Assembly: GCF_910589235.1 (NCBI RefSeq)
Contig: NC_060969.1
Location: 568,501-632,500, forward strand
Direction: 5' to 3'
Length of the DNA stretch: 64,000 bases
From: Vespa crabro
Lineage: Eukaryota; Arthropoda; Insecta; Hymenoptera; Vespidae
Of this stretch, positions 1 to 11,900 are shown piece after piece. The notes under the pieces were generated by a model. It was not told where the DNA came from, did no database searches, and worked only from the letters and a program-made list of their open reading frames with translations. A program made the position numbers and the translations under genes. Within the stretch, counting starts at the first letter, position 1; each line of letters begins with the position of its first letter.

Positions 1-639
1 ATGGTTTTAACATAATTTAAACGTAATCGTTAAATTAATAATAGATTGGAAGATTCGATGGTGACAATATCTTTCGTCGTTATTCGTGATCATTCTACTA
101 CTTCTTCTGCTACTTCTACATCTTCTTCTTCTTCTTCTTTGCGAGAATAACGAAGAACAGAATCCGATTGTTACAGACAAAAAAAAATCTATCTTTTTTA
201 TACCAACGAATAGGTAAGGTCCGAAGAGAATCCGACATTACCGATGGGTAGAACACATATGTCAAAAACGCTGAACGCTTATAGAATGTGAGTAGATCGT
301 TTTCTTTAACTAGTCCTTTTGTTTTTGATTGTATATTCTTTTGAAATATTTCATTTTATTAAGTTCTCCTTTTTACACAAACACATACACACACACATTA
401 ACCTTTTGCATTTCTTTGTTGAGCGTAGCTCAACATTTCTTAGAACGGCATATTAAAAATATTTTATAACAAAATTTTATATTTTCATTAATATAAACTA
501 TATGCAACAAAATATGTATCTTTTTTCTATATTAAAAAAATGCATATATAATATATATATATATATATACATATATGTATATATTCATTCATTTATTTAT
601 TTATTTGTTCTTATTTTTCCATTCAATTTCACTGTCGTC

Positions 640-710
640 ATCCGTCCGTCTGTCCGTCCGTCCGTTTGTTCGTCCGCCGTTCGTCCGTTCGTCCGTTCGT
701 CCGTTCGTTC
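640..710. repeat. Imperfect (TCCG/TTCG)n tetranucleotide repeat
   Basis: Tandem GTCC/GTTC units, degenerate towards the right end. The Arg/Thr-rich and Ser/Val-rich reading frames across it are products of the repeat, not genes. Confidence 0.8.
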
Positions 711-2253
711 TCACTCGTGTTTCCTTACGTTGGAATGCGTCCCGTATTTCGTAGAGAAGACGATGAAAGGAAACACCATGTCGGTGGTCGGTATCATGCG
801 GATTCACTACGTTTCCCTGCCAACCGTGTAGCGTCCTCGTCTGGGAAGAGAAAGCCGGTAGGATGGATGAATCTCAATGACGATATATAGTATCCGTCGA
901 GTCTAACTAAAAATGTAAAACAAAAGATATCAAATTTTATCACACTTTCTCCTCTAATGTTCGTCCGAGATTTCAATAGAATTAAGTTATAAAAGGATTT
1001 AACTGACGGGTTATAACATAAATGAGAAAGTATATGAAAGATTGTAATATGTCTTTTTTTTTTTTTTATTACAAGTAAAGTCTCGAATCCATAGGATCAA
1101 AAGGTGATTGCAGCGCTAATGCAGCGCCAACATCCGTCGTTCGAGTTTAAGGAGATTGAAAAAGATTTAAAATAGCATCCATTTAAATCTCTGTTTAATC
1201 GTTCAATCGTTATTATAAGGAATATTCTTCTCTATTCTTAAAAGTAATTAAAAAAAGAATAGAAAAGAAGAAAATAAATTGATTAAAGTTAAAGAGATTA
1301 AAATGAAAAAATTACGTATCTTACGGTATAATTGTAAATTATTCTTATTTAATAGAACTTGATATATTTATATAATATATTGTAGGAATTGTTTAAAAGA
1401 AGTGAAATGGAAACAATGAAAAATGATAGGATTAGAAAATGCCGATCAGTTACAACAGCGAAACACGCGAGGAAATAACCTTTGCGCAGTTTGATGCAAT
1501 CGTATTATTTATTTATTTTTTTTCCCTCTTTGTTTCTATAAGGAATTTAATCAAGCTGTCCAAAATTCGTAATAATAAACTATATTATTTAATAATAAAC
1601 TATATATATATTATTTAATTATTAAAATAGAATTAAAATCAGAATTCTAAGATTTACTCAAATCATGGTGATCGAAAAAATATACGAATATTATTTTGAA
1701 TTTTCCTTAATATATTATAGACGGGGAGGAGGACAGGGTAAGAAAAAGGGAAAAGACTATCGATTTAATCAGTATGTTATATCTTTTAAAAAATTCTTTT
1801 TTAAAACATCTTTTCATACTCTAGATCGAATAAATTTTTACGGTTAGATATTAATATCTTGATTTTCACGCGTCGCAAACACGTTTTGGGTGAATGCACA
1901 AGAAAAGCAGTTTAAAAAGAAACGGGATATCTAACGAAGAGAGAGATCTTTCAATGCGAACTCATTACCAGACAGCCATTTTTAATCTCTCTTTCGTTTT
2001 ATTAACGGACGCTGACTTTTCGTCAAATTGTCGCATTTTGACGGTATTTTTTCAATGAAAGGTAAACCCTTCCGTGAGTAAAAAGCACTCTTCGTTTCTC
2101 TCTCTCTTACCCTCTCTCTCGCTCTCTCTCTTTTTCTCTCTGTCTCTGTCTCTTTCTTTCTGTTTTTCTCACATGTCTGGTGTAAAATAGCCACGGAATT
2201 TTTACGAAAGCATAATCTCTTATTGTTTATTAGGCGAGACAGGAGAGGGACTT

Positions 2254-2286
<33 letters not shown>

Positions 2287-2776
2287 TTTTTCCTTTTAAA
2301 TAAGCACTAAGCATATAAGTCTTCAACAAACGACTACTTTCGATCGATTTTATCAAAACACTTCTTCCTGACATGTTACATAATCGATTTTCATTTATGG
2401 AAAACATGAATTATCCTGCTGTATTAAGTAATGTCAAAGAAGAAATTGCGTGAGGTCAAGGTTTATACAACAGGTGTAAACCAACGAAAACTGACCTTAC
2501 GTTGCTACTAGCAGAAGACATTCATCTATTCCTTGTATGTATAATACGTCTCGTCTTTCCTATCGATTACTCGTGCCGACTCGTGAATTGATCTCTCTAT
2601 TTTCTCTTTCTCTCTCTATGTCTCTCTCTCCTTTTCTCTCTCTCTTTCTCTGTCTGTCTTTTTCTCAGTTTCATTTGGAATTTTCTCTTCGATATAATAC
2701 GAGGCCTATTTCTCTTTCTCTTTTCTTTTTTTCCTACGCTTTCCTAGCTCTTTCATGTCTCTTTTCTGTCTCTGCT

Positions 2777-2782
2777 CTGCGC

Positions 2783-2813
<31 letters not shown>

Positions 2814-2863
2814 TACGTGTGCGTGCGTGCGTGTATGTGTATGTATGATGTATGTATGTGTAT
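2777..2863. repeat. Compound (CG)n(TG)n alternating repeat
   Basis: About ten CG dinucleotides run directly into TG dinucleotides and then TGTA/TGCG variants. The tract is alternating purine-pyrimidine and so could adopt Z-DNA. It lies about 90 bases before the candidate first exon of Klc. Confidence 0.85.
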
Positions 2864-2948
2864 GTAATGTATAGATACATAGATGTATGTACATATACAT
2901 GTACATATATCTGTGTATACTGCGTCGCATAAGTGCAAGGCAGCGGAG

Positions 2949-3016
2949 ATGTTGCGCTTGCGTGGAAGTATTGAGCCATTGATTTCCGTAGCTTTAACGC
3001 GCGGCCCTGACATGGG
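2949..3016 (+). other. Klc: Candidate first exon of Klc (5' UTR or N-terminal extension)
   Basis: A short GC-richer block ends at a strong donor (GGG|GTAAGT, GT at 3017). The next good acceptor is TTTATATTTACAG at 3761-3773, and the exon behind it reads straight into the Klc start. If joined, ATGs at 2949 and 3012 are both in frame with the Klc ATG at 3799, across residues GKKIETIGRM. The exon could encode an N-terminal extension or simply be 5' UTR with in-frame ATGs. The Klc start at 3799/3808 fits family alignments without it. Transcript evidence would decide. Confidence 0.4.
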
Positions 3017-3798
3017 GTAAGTTCCTATCTAGATTATTTTTCTTATAATCGTACTTTTACCAAGACACTTCGGTTATCATCTTAGTTCGATAACATCCCA
3101 TTTCGAGGTACAAATCATTTGACATTTTGAAATTTTTCATAATTCCTTTTCCCTTAATGTTTCGACCTTCCGAACGATGATTGTCCTTCGCTGGACTCGC
3201 AAAGTACAACGAGGTCTACTGCGCTCTCTGTCACTCTGTCTTTGTCTTCTCTGTCTCTCCTTCGATATTTCGTTCAGTCTCTTTCTTCCTCTTTCTCTCT
3301 TTCTTTCTTTTTCTATTTTTGATTCTGATTGTTCTTTTTCTGAATTTTCTCATACTTCCTTTTCTTTACACCGATCAAAAATACTTGCAGTTTCCTATTT
3401 TTAAATACGGTTAATTACCGGCACGTAAAAGAAGCGTTTACCTCGACCGAACCTGTTTTTGTGCGTGGTAGCTTAATCACACAATGTCGTCTCCTCAGTA
3501 AAGGACGTCCGTCGATTTATTTGTAGAATGAGTCAAAATTTGATGTAGTATATATATTTCTTTAAGATCTTTGCTTTTTTATGTACCTCATTGTGATAAT
3601 TTTGAAAAAGTGTTATATTAAATCGTAATTGCTGAACAATTGCTGAATTAAACATGATTTAATATTGTTTGTGTTAAATTAATTAAAACATCTTTTGATC
3701 TTTGCATAGAATTTCTACGTTTAACAGAGTATGTGTATTTCTTTTATATTAGAATGTTCTTTTATATTTACAGCAAAAAAATAGAAACTATTGGCAGG

Positions 3799-5663
3799 AT
3801 GACGGCCATGACGCAGGAAGAAATAATAGCTGGGGCACGTACAGTGGCCCAGGGATTGGAGGCTCTCCGTGTAGAACACAGTGGTCTATTACAGGGATTA
3901 CAATCGCAGGATGCACCAGCTGCACGAGATAAAGCCAATCTGTTATCGAAGAACATCGAAATGATAGAATTGGGTTTAGGAGAAGCTCAAGTGATGATGG
4001 CATTAGCGAGTCATCTGCAAATGGTAGAAGCAGAGAAACAAAAACTTAGAACTCAAGTTAGAAGATTGTGTCAAGAGAATGCGTGGCTGAGAGACGAATT
4101 GGCAGGAACACAACAAAAATTACAAGCTAGTGAACAAGCGGTAAGTTTTCAAATATATGTAAATGTCTATAATATATTTATAAAAGATAAGTGCAAGAGA
4201 TAAGAATATCTATAAGAGATAAGCGTCAAATCGAATCAATTTCATTTCATAGGTTGCTCAACTGGAAGAGGAAAAGAAACATTTGGAATTTATGACCAGT
4301 ATGAGACAATATGATCCTGATCCTTCTGCAGATGATGAAAATGCTAAAGATAGGCCAAAAGATGATCCCGTAGTTGATTTGTTTCCTGATGATGATGCTG
4401 ATGACCGAAATAGTAAGTGTATGTATTCTTTTTCTTTTTTATATTACGATTGTACGAGCCTGTTTGTTTGCTTTGTTTAATAAAATTTCACGTTGGTGTC
4501 TATAGCAATATCACCTACACCGCCATCACAATTCGCACAGCAAGTCAATGCTGGATATGAAATACCAGCACGTTTGCGTACTCTGCACAATTTGGTAATA
4601 CAATACGCGAGTCAGGGACGTTATGAAGTAGCTGTACCTTTATGCAAACAAGCATTGGAAGATTTGGAGAAAACTTCCGGTCATGATCACCCTGATGTCG
4701 CAACAATGTTAAATATCTTGGCATTGGTATATCGAGATCAAAATAAATATAAGGAAGCAGCTAACCTTTTAAACGATGCTTTAGCTATAAGGGAGAAGAC
4801 GCTTGGTGAAAATCACCCTGCAGTTGCAGCAACCTTAAATAACCTTGCAGTTTTATATGGAAAGCGAGGAAAATATAATGAAGCAGAACCATTGTGTAAG
4901 AGAGCCCTTGCAATTCGAGAAAAAGTTCTTGGATATGAACATCCAGACGTAGCTAAACAATTAAACAATCTTGCGTTACTATGTCAAAATCAAGGAAAAT
5001 ATGAAGAAGTAGAACGTTATTATCAACGGGCTTTAGAAATATATGAAGCAAAACTTGGTCCAGATGATCCTAACGTAGCCAAAACGAAAAATAATCTTGC
5101 TTCTTGTTATTTAAAACAAGGCAAATATAAGGGTGCCGAAATTCTATATAAACAAGTATTGACTAGGGCACATGAAAAAGAATTTGGTGCTATTGATGAA
5201 GATAACAAACCTATTTGGCAGGTATATAAATTTAGAAATATTTTCTACTTTCATAAATATTTTCATGCTTTTCTATATCAATGGATAAGATAAATATTTT
5301 CTATTTATATCTAAGGTTGCGGAAGAACGAGAAGAGAATAAACATAAAAATAAAGAAAATACTCCTTATGGTGAATACGGTGGCTGGCATAAAGCGGCTA
5401 AGGTCGATTCCCCAACGGTTACAACTACATTGAAAAATCTTAGTTCCCTATATAGAAGACTAGGCAAATATGAGGCTGCAGAAACTCTTGAAGACTGTGC
5501 CTTCAGATCAAGAAAAGAGGTGAGTTATAATTTATTTTCTTATTACAATTTACCATAAAATCTTTAATTGCATTTGTTGATGAAACGTTCCTGTTTATTT
5601 TACACGCAGCATGTACAGCAGGTGAGCAAGCTATTCAAGGGATATTCTTTCTTAATATTTCTT

Positions 5664-5722
<59 letters not shown>

Positions 5723-6464
5723 ATATATATATATGTATATATATATGTATATATATGTGTATATATATATATGTATATATATATGTATATATATACATAT
5801 CTTATTAATATCTAAAAGATATCATAAGTACTATTTACTAGCAAAGTTTGTTTAGTAAAAGATATTTATCAGTCCAAGTTGAATTTATATAATTTTTATA
5901 GAAAGAATTTATTTAGAAATATGAAGTTTTTAATTTTGTATGCACTAATATTATGAAGTCTTCATTTATATTTAAATATTGTACTTTTAAATGTTCCTTT
6001 GTCGAAATAGTTCTTATAGTTACTTATTTGCGTACTATAAAAGGAAAAAAAATTTTTTTTTCTGTATTTAGGCATTAGATCTAGTGAAACAAGCTAAGGT
6101 GGCTCAAATATTAGGAGATGAAAAAGGAACTACTAGACGTGGATCACGATCGAGTTTGGCTAATAGCGAACACGAACAACACGACGAGGTGGGTTGTGTT
6201 AAGACAACTTAAATCATCGGTTGCACTGCATGTAGTAGCACACCATTAGTTGTCTACTATCCTTTTCTTCTTTCTTTTTGTTCTTTTTTCGTTATCCGGC
6301 CCGTTGTGACGATTTGGCGATACAACACACAATCACAGGGTTCGCTGCCACTGGTGCAAAGGGCGCTACATGAAGGACAATCTGGCCACCACGACGCTAG
6401 TCCTAACAAACCCGGTTTTAAAAACAAGATCTTTCAAGCTTTCGGGATTCATTCTTCCACGTAG
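3799..6464 (+). CDS. Klc: Kinesin light chain
   Basis: Light chain of kinesin-1; it binds the kinesin heavy chain and recruits cargo for microtubule transport in the cytoplasm. Exons by GT-AG rules: 3799-4140, 4253-4412, 4506-5221, 5316-5519, 6072-6188, 6339-6464, giving 554 residues, a normal family length. The N-terminal part (about 30-130) is the heptad, heavy-chain-binding coiled coil (EAQVMMALASHLQ, EKQKLRTQVRRL). An acidic linker carries LFPDDD (157-162), the autoinhibitory LFP-acidic motif. Five TPR units follow from about residue 190 (LHNLVIQYASQGRYEVA, LNILALVYRDQNKYKEA, LNNLAVLYGKRGKYNEA and two more), with a sixth in exon 4 (LKNLSSLYRRLGKYEAA). The tail ends in an amphipathic segment GFKNKIFQAFGIHSST. 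ATG 3799 is followed by another in-frame ATG at 3808; the fly protein also has a doublet near its start. All exon phases agree. Possible variants: an upstream first exon, a 12-nt microexon and an alternative last exon. Confidence 0.96.
5610..5621 (+). other. Klc: Possible optional 12-nt Klc microexon (HVQQ)
   Basis: Between Klc exons 4 and 5, an acceptor (TTTATTTTACACGCAG) is followed by CATGTACAGCAG and a consensus donor GTGAGC. The 12 bases are phase 0 on both sides and would insert HVQQ between RSRKE and ALDLVKQ without breaking the frame. Known KLC proteins align well without it, so it would be an alternative exon. The flanking introns would be 90 and 450 nt. Confidence 0.4.
5666..5800. 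repeat. Compound (AT)n/(GT)n microsatellite in Klc intron
   Basis: (AT)n interrupted by a (GT)n block and TATATG units. It lies in the intron before Klc exon 5, just downstream of the possible microexon. Confidence 0.9.
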
Positions 6465-7682
6465 GATAATTGTCCGTTTGTAGTATCGCTTGTCACTGAT
6501 TTTTCCCTATATGTACGCAGATTTTAAAGTACTGCTGAATATCTATATTCTTAGGAAAGGAGGGCAATTGAATATTAAGGGGATCCTTATTTTAGGTATC
6601 CTTTAACTTCACACAATTATCACATTGTGTTCTAAAATGCTGAAGAATACTATAATCGTGCGATATATGTCTCTCGTAGAGTTTGTCTTTTTAGGGACAT
6701 GTACAACTGGCTGTACACGTGTGTTTCTCTGTGCTTCTCGGAATTGAATATAATTTCATTGCACATGCATAACTTCGAGAAGAGAAACGTCAGTACCTTT
6801 TCTTCTATAATCTGCAATGTATTATCAAAATACAGTGCAATCAATTTTCATCGTTCACATCGGATATACATTGTAGAAAACAATGAAGCGTTATTAATCA
6901 CTTCCAATCTTTAACTGTGATAACGCCTTGTGTTTATTTTTTTAACGTAAATATGAGAAAATCATAAATAACGTTTTAAAAAGATATTTTCAATCGAAGG
7001 CGCTTGATATGATATAATATATATTTGATTATTTTAAATTATGTGTCTTATAGAAATACATTACTATAAATTTTACGCTTGTATTCGATCGCGAGAATAT
7101 TTGTAGTATCAATAATTATTTGAACCGCTTATTCTCGTAAAAAGTAACATTAAATATGTCACTTACAGTTCACGCCTTATGCTTCCTTAATGGAAAAATT
7201 TAGAAGTTCTATTTTAATGTACCATTAATTTTTAACTTCTATTAAGAATAATTTTACTATCGATAAGAGATATTAAATTATTTGTTACGCATTATAACCT
7301 TATTATCTCTGTGAAACCAAAAGTAGTGTGCAATGACACACATGTGGTGAAGATAGAAGTTTTTAGTAACAGCTTTGCTCAACTATATAGCTTGGTATAG
7401 ATTAGCAAAGATAATTTATGAAAATTAGAAAATACGAACCAAATGAAGTTTATGGATTTTTACAAATAATTTTATATTTATTCATTTTATATTTTGATGA
7501 ATTTCATCTTAATCTCGAATTTAGGTATTCCATTACATTTGGAAATGGTTGGTTCTTCCCTAAACTCTGAATTCTTCAGGAAACTATTTTTAAATCTTCA
7601 TACAATAACATTGCAATTTCATTTACGAGTTTTACCTATTGACATTGTCACAATTGTATTTTGTTAACTATCTTGTGATATA

Positions 7683-7901
7683 AGGTGTCTCGAAATTATT
7701 TTTGTATTCCCGTGTATTTAAGATATTAACTTATGTGTATAATATAAAGAAAATATTTTGTGCAATTTATTAATTTAACTATATATTTTTCATTCATATG
7801 ATAATATAGTTGAAAATTTGTCTTGCCTATAGTTTATAAAGATCTCAGGAGAATACATAAAAAGAAATATTTCTTCCAATTGTTATGTATTCGAGACACC
7901 A
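7683..7901. mobile_element. MITE-like element, TA-flanked, short inverted ends
   Basis: The left end AGGTGTCTCGAA is matched by an inverted right end TTCGAGACACCA, giving 11 perfect paired bases. TA lies on both sides, the duplication expected of Tc1/mariner transposition. It is 219 bp, AT-rich inside, with no open frame. The start of the end sequence (GGTGTC) resembles the element at 55055-55256. Confidence 0.5.
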
Positions 7902-8418
7902 TATACCGAGTTCTGGTGAATGATATCGATATGATAATATCTTATACTATCTTTTTACTTTCCTATAGGTAGGATGAAACGCTGTATTATAAATTAATTC
8001 TTAGTACTTTTCTTTAATTTATCACTTACAAACATGAGTAATAAGTAAAAGTAGTGCCTTGATACTTTAATAAATAAAAAAATAAATTATTTTCTAACAG
8101 AGTAATTTAATTGTTACTTGACTGACATCGTATAATATTTAATGGCTCTAATAGAGCATATTAATATTCGTAGGAATGTTATAAAGAAAAGTATAATTAC
8201 ACCCTGAATGGTGTTATTAATATTTGAGTTACATGCATTTTGTTTCTGTTTTGTATGAAGCTATACAAAGGAACAATTCTTGTATGAAAACTTTTTGTAT
8301 TATGATAACTAAATCTTGCATTAATTTTCCTCGCACGCATTTGTGTTTAACCACACTGTTCTACTATTTTGGAATATCTGCGTTGTTGTTTTGTTTCGCT
8401 TTGATTTGAGTACTGCAG

Positions 8419-8498
8419 GCCAGAACTTAGGTATGGATTGCACTGGAATATGTGACGCCTGGACATCAGAGAAAAGATATCATGGCATTACAAAACAG
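8419..8498 (+). other. Klc: Possible alternative Klc exon
   Basis: A plausible acceptor (pyrimidine-rich tract then TACTGCAG) and donor (ACAG|GTGCGT) bound 80 bases. Spliced after Klc exon 5 (phase 0) it would add Ala-Arg-Thr and then a stop, giving a short alternative tail. It could equally be a 3' UTR exon or chance. Confidence 0.2.
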
Positions 8499-10796
8499 GT
8501 GCGTATTTGTAGAATTGGATATTTATTGTTTCTTCATTAATGCACAAGTTATAAATTTTCAATTTTTACTTATGTTTTGTTCGCATTTTCCTTCTATTTT
8601 TCTAGTATTGCAGACCTGTTTTTTAACACCAATGAGAAGAGCTTATCTGTTAGATATTATTACTTTATTTGGTAGATACGAATTATTAATCACTGTTCTT
8701 AATGTTCGCTGTATTAAAAACTAAATTCTTCTTTTAAAATTTAATATATTATAAATAATGCAGCCAAATCCTTTTGAGTACAGTGATTAATTATACTTTA
8801 AAATTGTGTTTGTTCATTGTATGCTTTTTTTTATGAAAATTATGATGTGCACATATAGTAGTTTAATATAAACAATGCATTTTTTTCAGCTATAATCACC
8901 TTCATAGCATAAATAGATCTTGAAGCATAATAGTATCAATTACTATAAATGGTGGTTTACAAGGTCCAAAAACACATTTTTTATATAAGTTCAGTGAAAA
9001 CATTTTTACTACACGAGTTCATAGGTCATCATTTTACCTAAATTCTGCCTAGACTATTTATTAATTTAATATGTTACGAAGCCTTTGCCCCTTATATTTT
9101 TTAATAATTGTTATATTATAATAAAATTACAAAGCACACTATATTGTTTCTTATTTAATTTAGAAAATATTTTTTATGTGTTACAGGATCAGAAGTACTC
9201 AGTTCGTGCTCAATAAAGAACATGGTTTAAGAGAACTGAAGTGATAAATATGAAGCGATTATAAGGGCTCTGCAATGTTTTTACCAAACGTTGACTGATG
9301 TCCTATGTTTGGGTCGTTTACATATACGGCACATTCCAGCTGCTTTTAATGAGATGCACTATGTGAAGTTCATTTTATTCAAACATTAGCTTTACATTAG
9401 CAATCGATTATTTGTTATAGCAGTTTCAAGGTAAATCGATCTACTCTGCTTAACATTTATCTGAATCAAAATGCAAGCTGTAATGTTGGTATACAAAAAT
9501 AAGTTTTACTTTTCATGCAAAATCAAAGAAAATATTGACAATGATACTGGCCAAATCCAAACTTTTGACAAATTTAATGAAATTATAAAATAATAATGAA
9601 CATTATAATTAGTATTGGATTTCTATACATTTTTGATAGTTTTATGCACACATATCTTACATTATTCATACATGCCCTATATGACATTGCATAATCATTC
9701 CATAAACTAGCTTCAATTCAAAACGAATCAGTGCTTTAGGGAATGTTTGTATGTCGCTTGAAAATTGGAATACATGTAGCATTACACTATGCACGTAGAA
9801 TTATGTGAGCATACCGTCAATGTAGTTAAGGCTATCAAAGTGTATATTTAAAAAAAGACAATGCCAGAGCATTTTGAAATATTACAAATTTAATGTCTGT
9901 ATTAACTGGATTGGCATAACAATATACAACTTTAAAAATAAACAGATTTTCAATTATTTGCATATATATGTATATATATACATGCATATATTCGCAATAC
10001 TTAATTTATATTGTCATGTTTTCTGTATTATAATATTATGTATCGGGAATAAAACTTCATTTACTTTAACATCGTATCATCTTCATAATGAACTATATAT
10101 TTATATTTCAAGCCACCAACTTTGTGATAGGCTGTGAGTGGCATATTATTTTTAAGTTTAAGAGAGAAGTATGAAGAACTTTTGAATCCGTCAAATCCAT
10201 TTATACCATAGAAATATGGTAATCAAAATATGTGATTGTGCAAATAATATTGTTGCATTAATCGTTAATTGTAATCCTTGTTTTGTTTATGAGATTATGA
10301 TCATCCCATTATATGCAATATGAAGCTATTATGAAAAAATATATTGGTCTTACTAATGTGCACTGTATTAGATCTGTCATTATTGTTTTGGTGCTTTTTT
10401 AAATATTTTATATATACAAATACATTTTAAATCAGACAATTTCAGGAGATATACTTGTATACTTGATATTTTTAATATCATTTAATTATATTATCACCTG
10501 AATTAAGTGAAAATCCTTTTTTGAAAGAATGTATTATGTTTCAAAATTTTAAAAAATTTTCTTTCCGTTAAAAAAATTATATTTTAACTATATCTACTTT
10601 AATATTTCATTATCATTTTTAATTTATACGTTGTGTTTAAATATTAACTTTACGTGTGCTCTCAATACAATTGCTCATGCATTTAAAACAGATATCATGC
10701 GCCTGAGAGCTCAGAGGCCTAGATTTTGAGACGTTTAATATGTGGTATATAAATTTTATTACATAAGAAAAGTTACTAATAAAAGTGTTCACGTGG

Positions 10797-10818
10797 AATT
10801 GTAGATTAATCTACAATT
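10797..10818. repeat. Perfect 22-bp palindrome
   Basis: The arm AATTGTAGATT is followed at once by its exact reverse complement. An outer pair (CTAATAAAA at 10776-10784 and TTTTATTAG at 10817-10825) could extend the stem across a 12-nt bulge. Confidence 0.7.
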
Positions 10819-11900
10819 TTATTAGCACTATATTGTTCAATTGACAAATACTGCACTTCAATATAAATAAATATAAAGATTATACTTTTCCTCTATTAAG
10901 ATTGGCCATGAAGATAGAAACAAAATTAATATAAATATAAAGTTGTTATATAAAGGACTGCATGTTAATTATGCAAATGCTACTTCTATAAAACATTTAC
11001 AATCGAAAAAAGAACTATAAAATTTAATTTATGTATGAAACGTATCTGTATTTTATTGAATGTTTGCATTATATTGTGTTGTAAGTTTTAATTACTATTT
11101 TCTTTTTAAGAATGTATTCTTATATATACTAATAGCATGTATTGTTAATTTCATAAAATTTGTTATTTTCATCATACCATAAAATGCATTGATATTTTAC
11201 TGCGCCTACAGAGTTAAATCGTTGATTGGATTCAATATGCAAGATCTATGCTAATAGTGTTTGTTACTATTTTGTATTTGAGAATGAATGTGCGATACAA
11301 TAGTTAACACTCAAGAAACTCATATACTTACTCATCAGCAAGTATATATATCGTTTTAACGAGAATACATATACTAACAATACAATATTTTAGTATTGTA
11401 GCTCTCAGGTGCAACTATTGTTATTTGATAATATGTAAGTAACGATTTATAATAAATATTACAACTTGTATTACTACCCATATAATCTATTAAAGAATTA
11501 AGTGCATACCCAGTCCTAGTGAAGTCCAATTAACGGGTGACCTTATATAGGGCGAAAAAGATATAACATCGAAAACTATGATAATTTTTAAAATAATATA
11601 AACGATTATAACAAGCAAATCATATAAACTTGCTTCAAATCAAATTTTAAGATCTTAATTTAGAATGCTAATTCTCTTGCTAAATAAAATACATACAATA
11701 CAATGAAGTATATGATTCATGAATTACTTATAATCACATGAATCCTAAAAAAATTTGAAATGTTATTACTTACTGTCGGGTTGAAGACGAACAAAAAAAT
11801 GATTCAATTTTCTTGACAATCGATGATCATCTTGGCCTTCTAGAAAATACATTTTCATTAGCGTTGATCTTCAGAATTGATGAAAGAATTGATTGAAGAT

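Larger units (their letters stand above)
1..2900. other. Upstream flank, no recognised gene
   Basis: No conserved protein is visible on either strand. The stretch holds AT-rich DNA, a TCCG-type repeat near 640-710, pyrimidine-rich CT tracts at about 2098-2160 and 2598-2670, and a poly-T run near 2268-2291. A non-repetitive, more GC-rich patch at 720-870 opens a frame of 74 codons with no recognisable similarity. It may contain Klc promoter or 5' UTR sequence, but nothing fixes a start site. Confidence 0.6.
6465..11900. other. Klc 3' UTR and AT-rich downstream flank
   Basis: The sequence is AT-rich with no conserved protein. It may contain a long Klc 3' UTR. Candidate poly(A) signals AATAAA occur at 8069-8074 and 9212-9217, but the true cleavage site cannot be fixed by eye. 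Contents listed separately: a MITE at 7683-7901, a possible alternative exon at 8419-8498 and a palindrome at 10797-10818. The rest holds nothing I can name. Confidence 0.5.

Noticed and set aside
8343..8724. Frames over the possible alternative Klc exon
   Set aside because: The frames that give longer peptides are out of phase with Klc exon 5; the in-phase reading stops after three residues.
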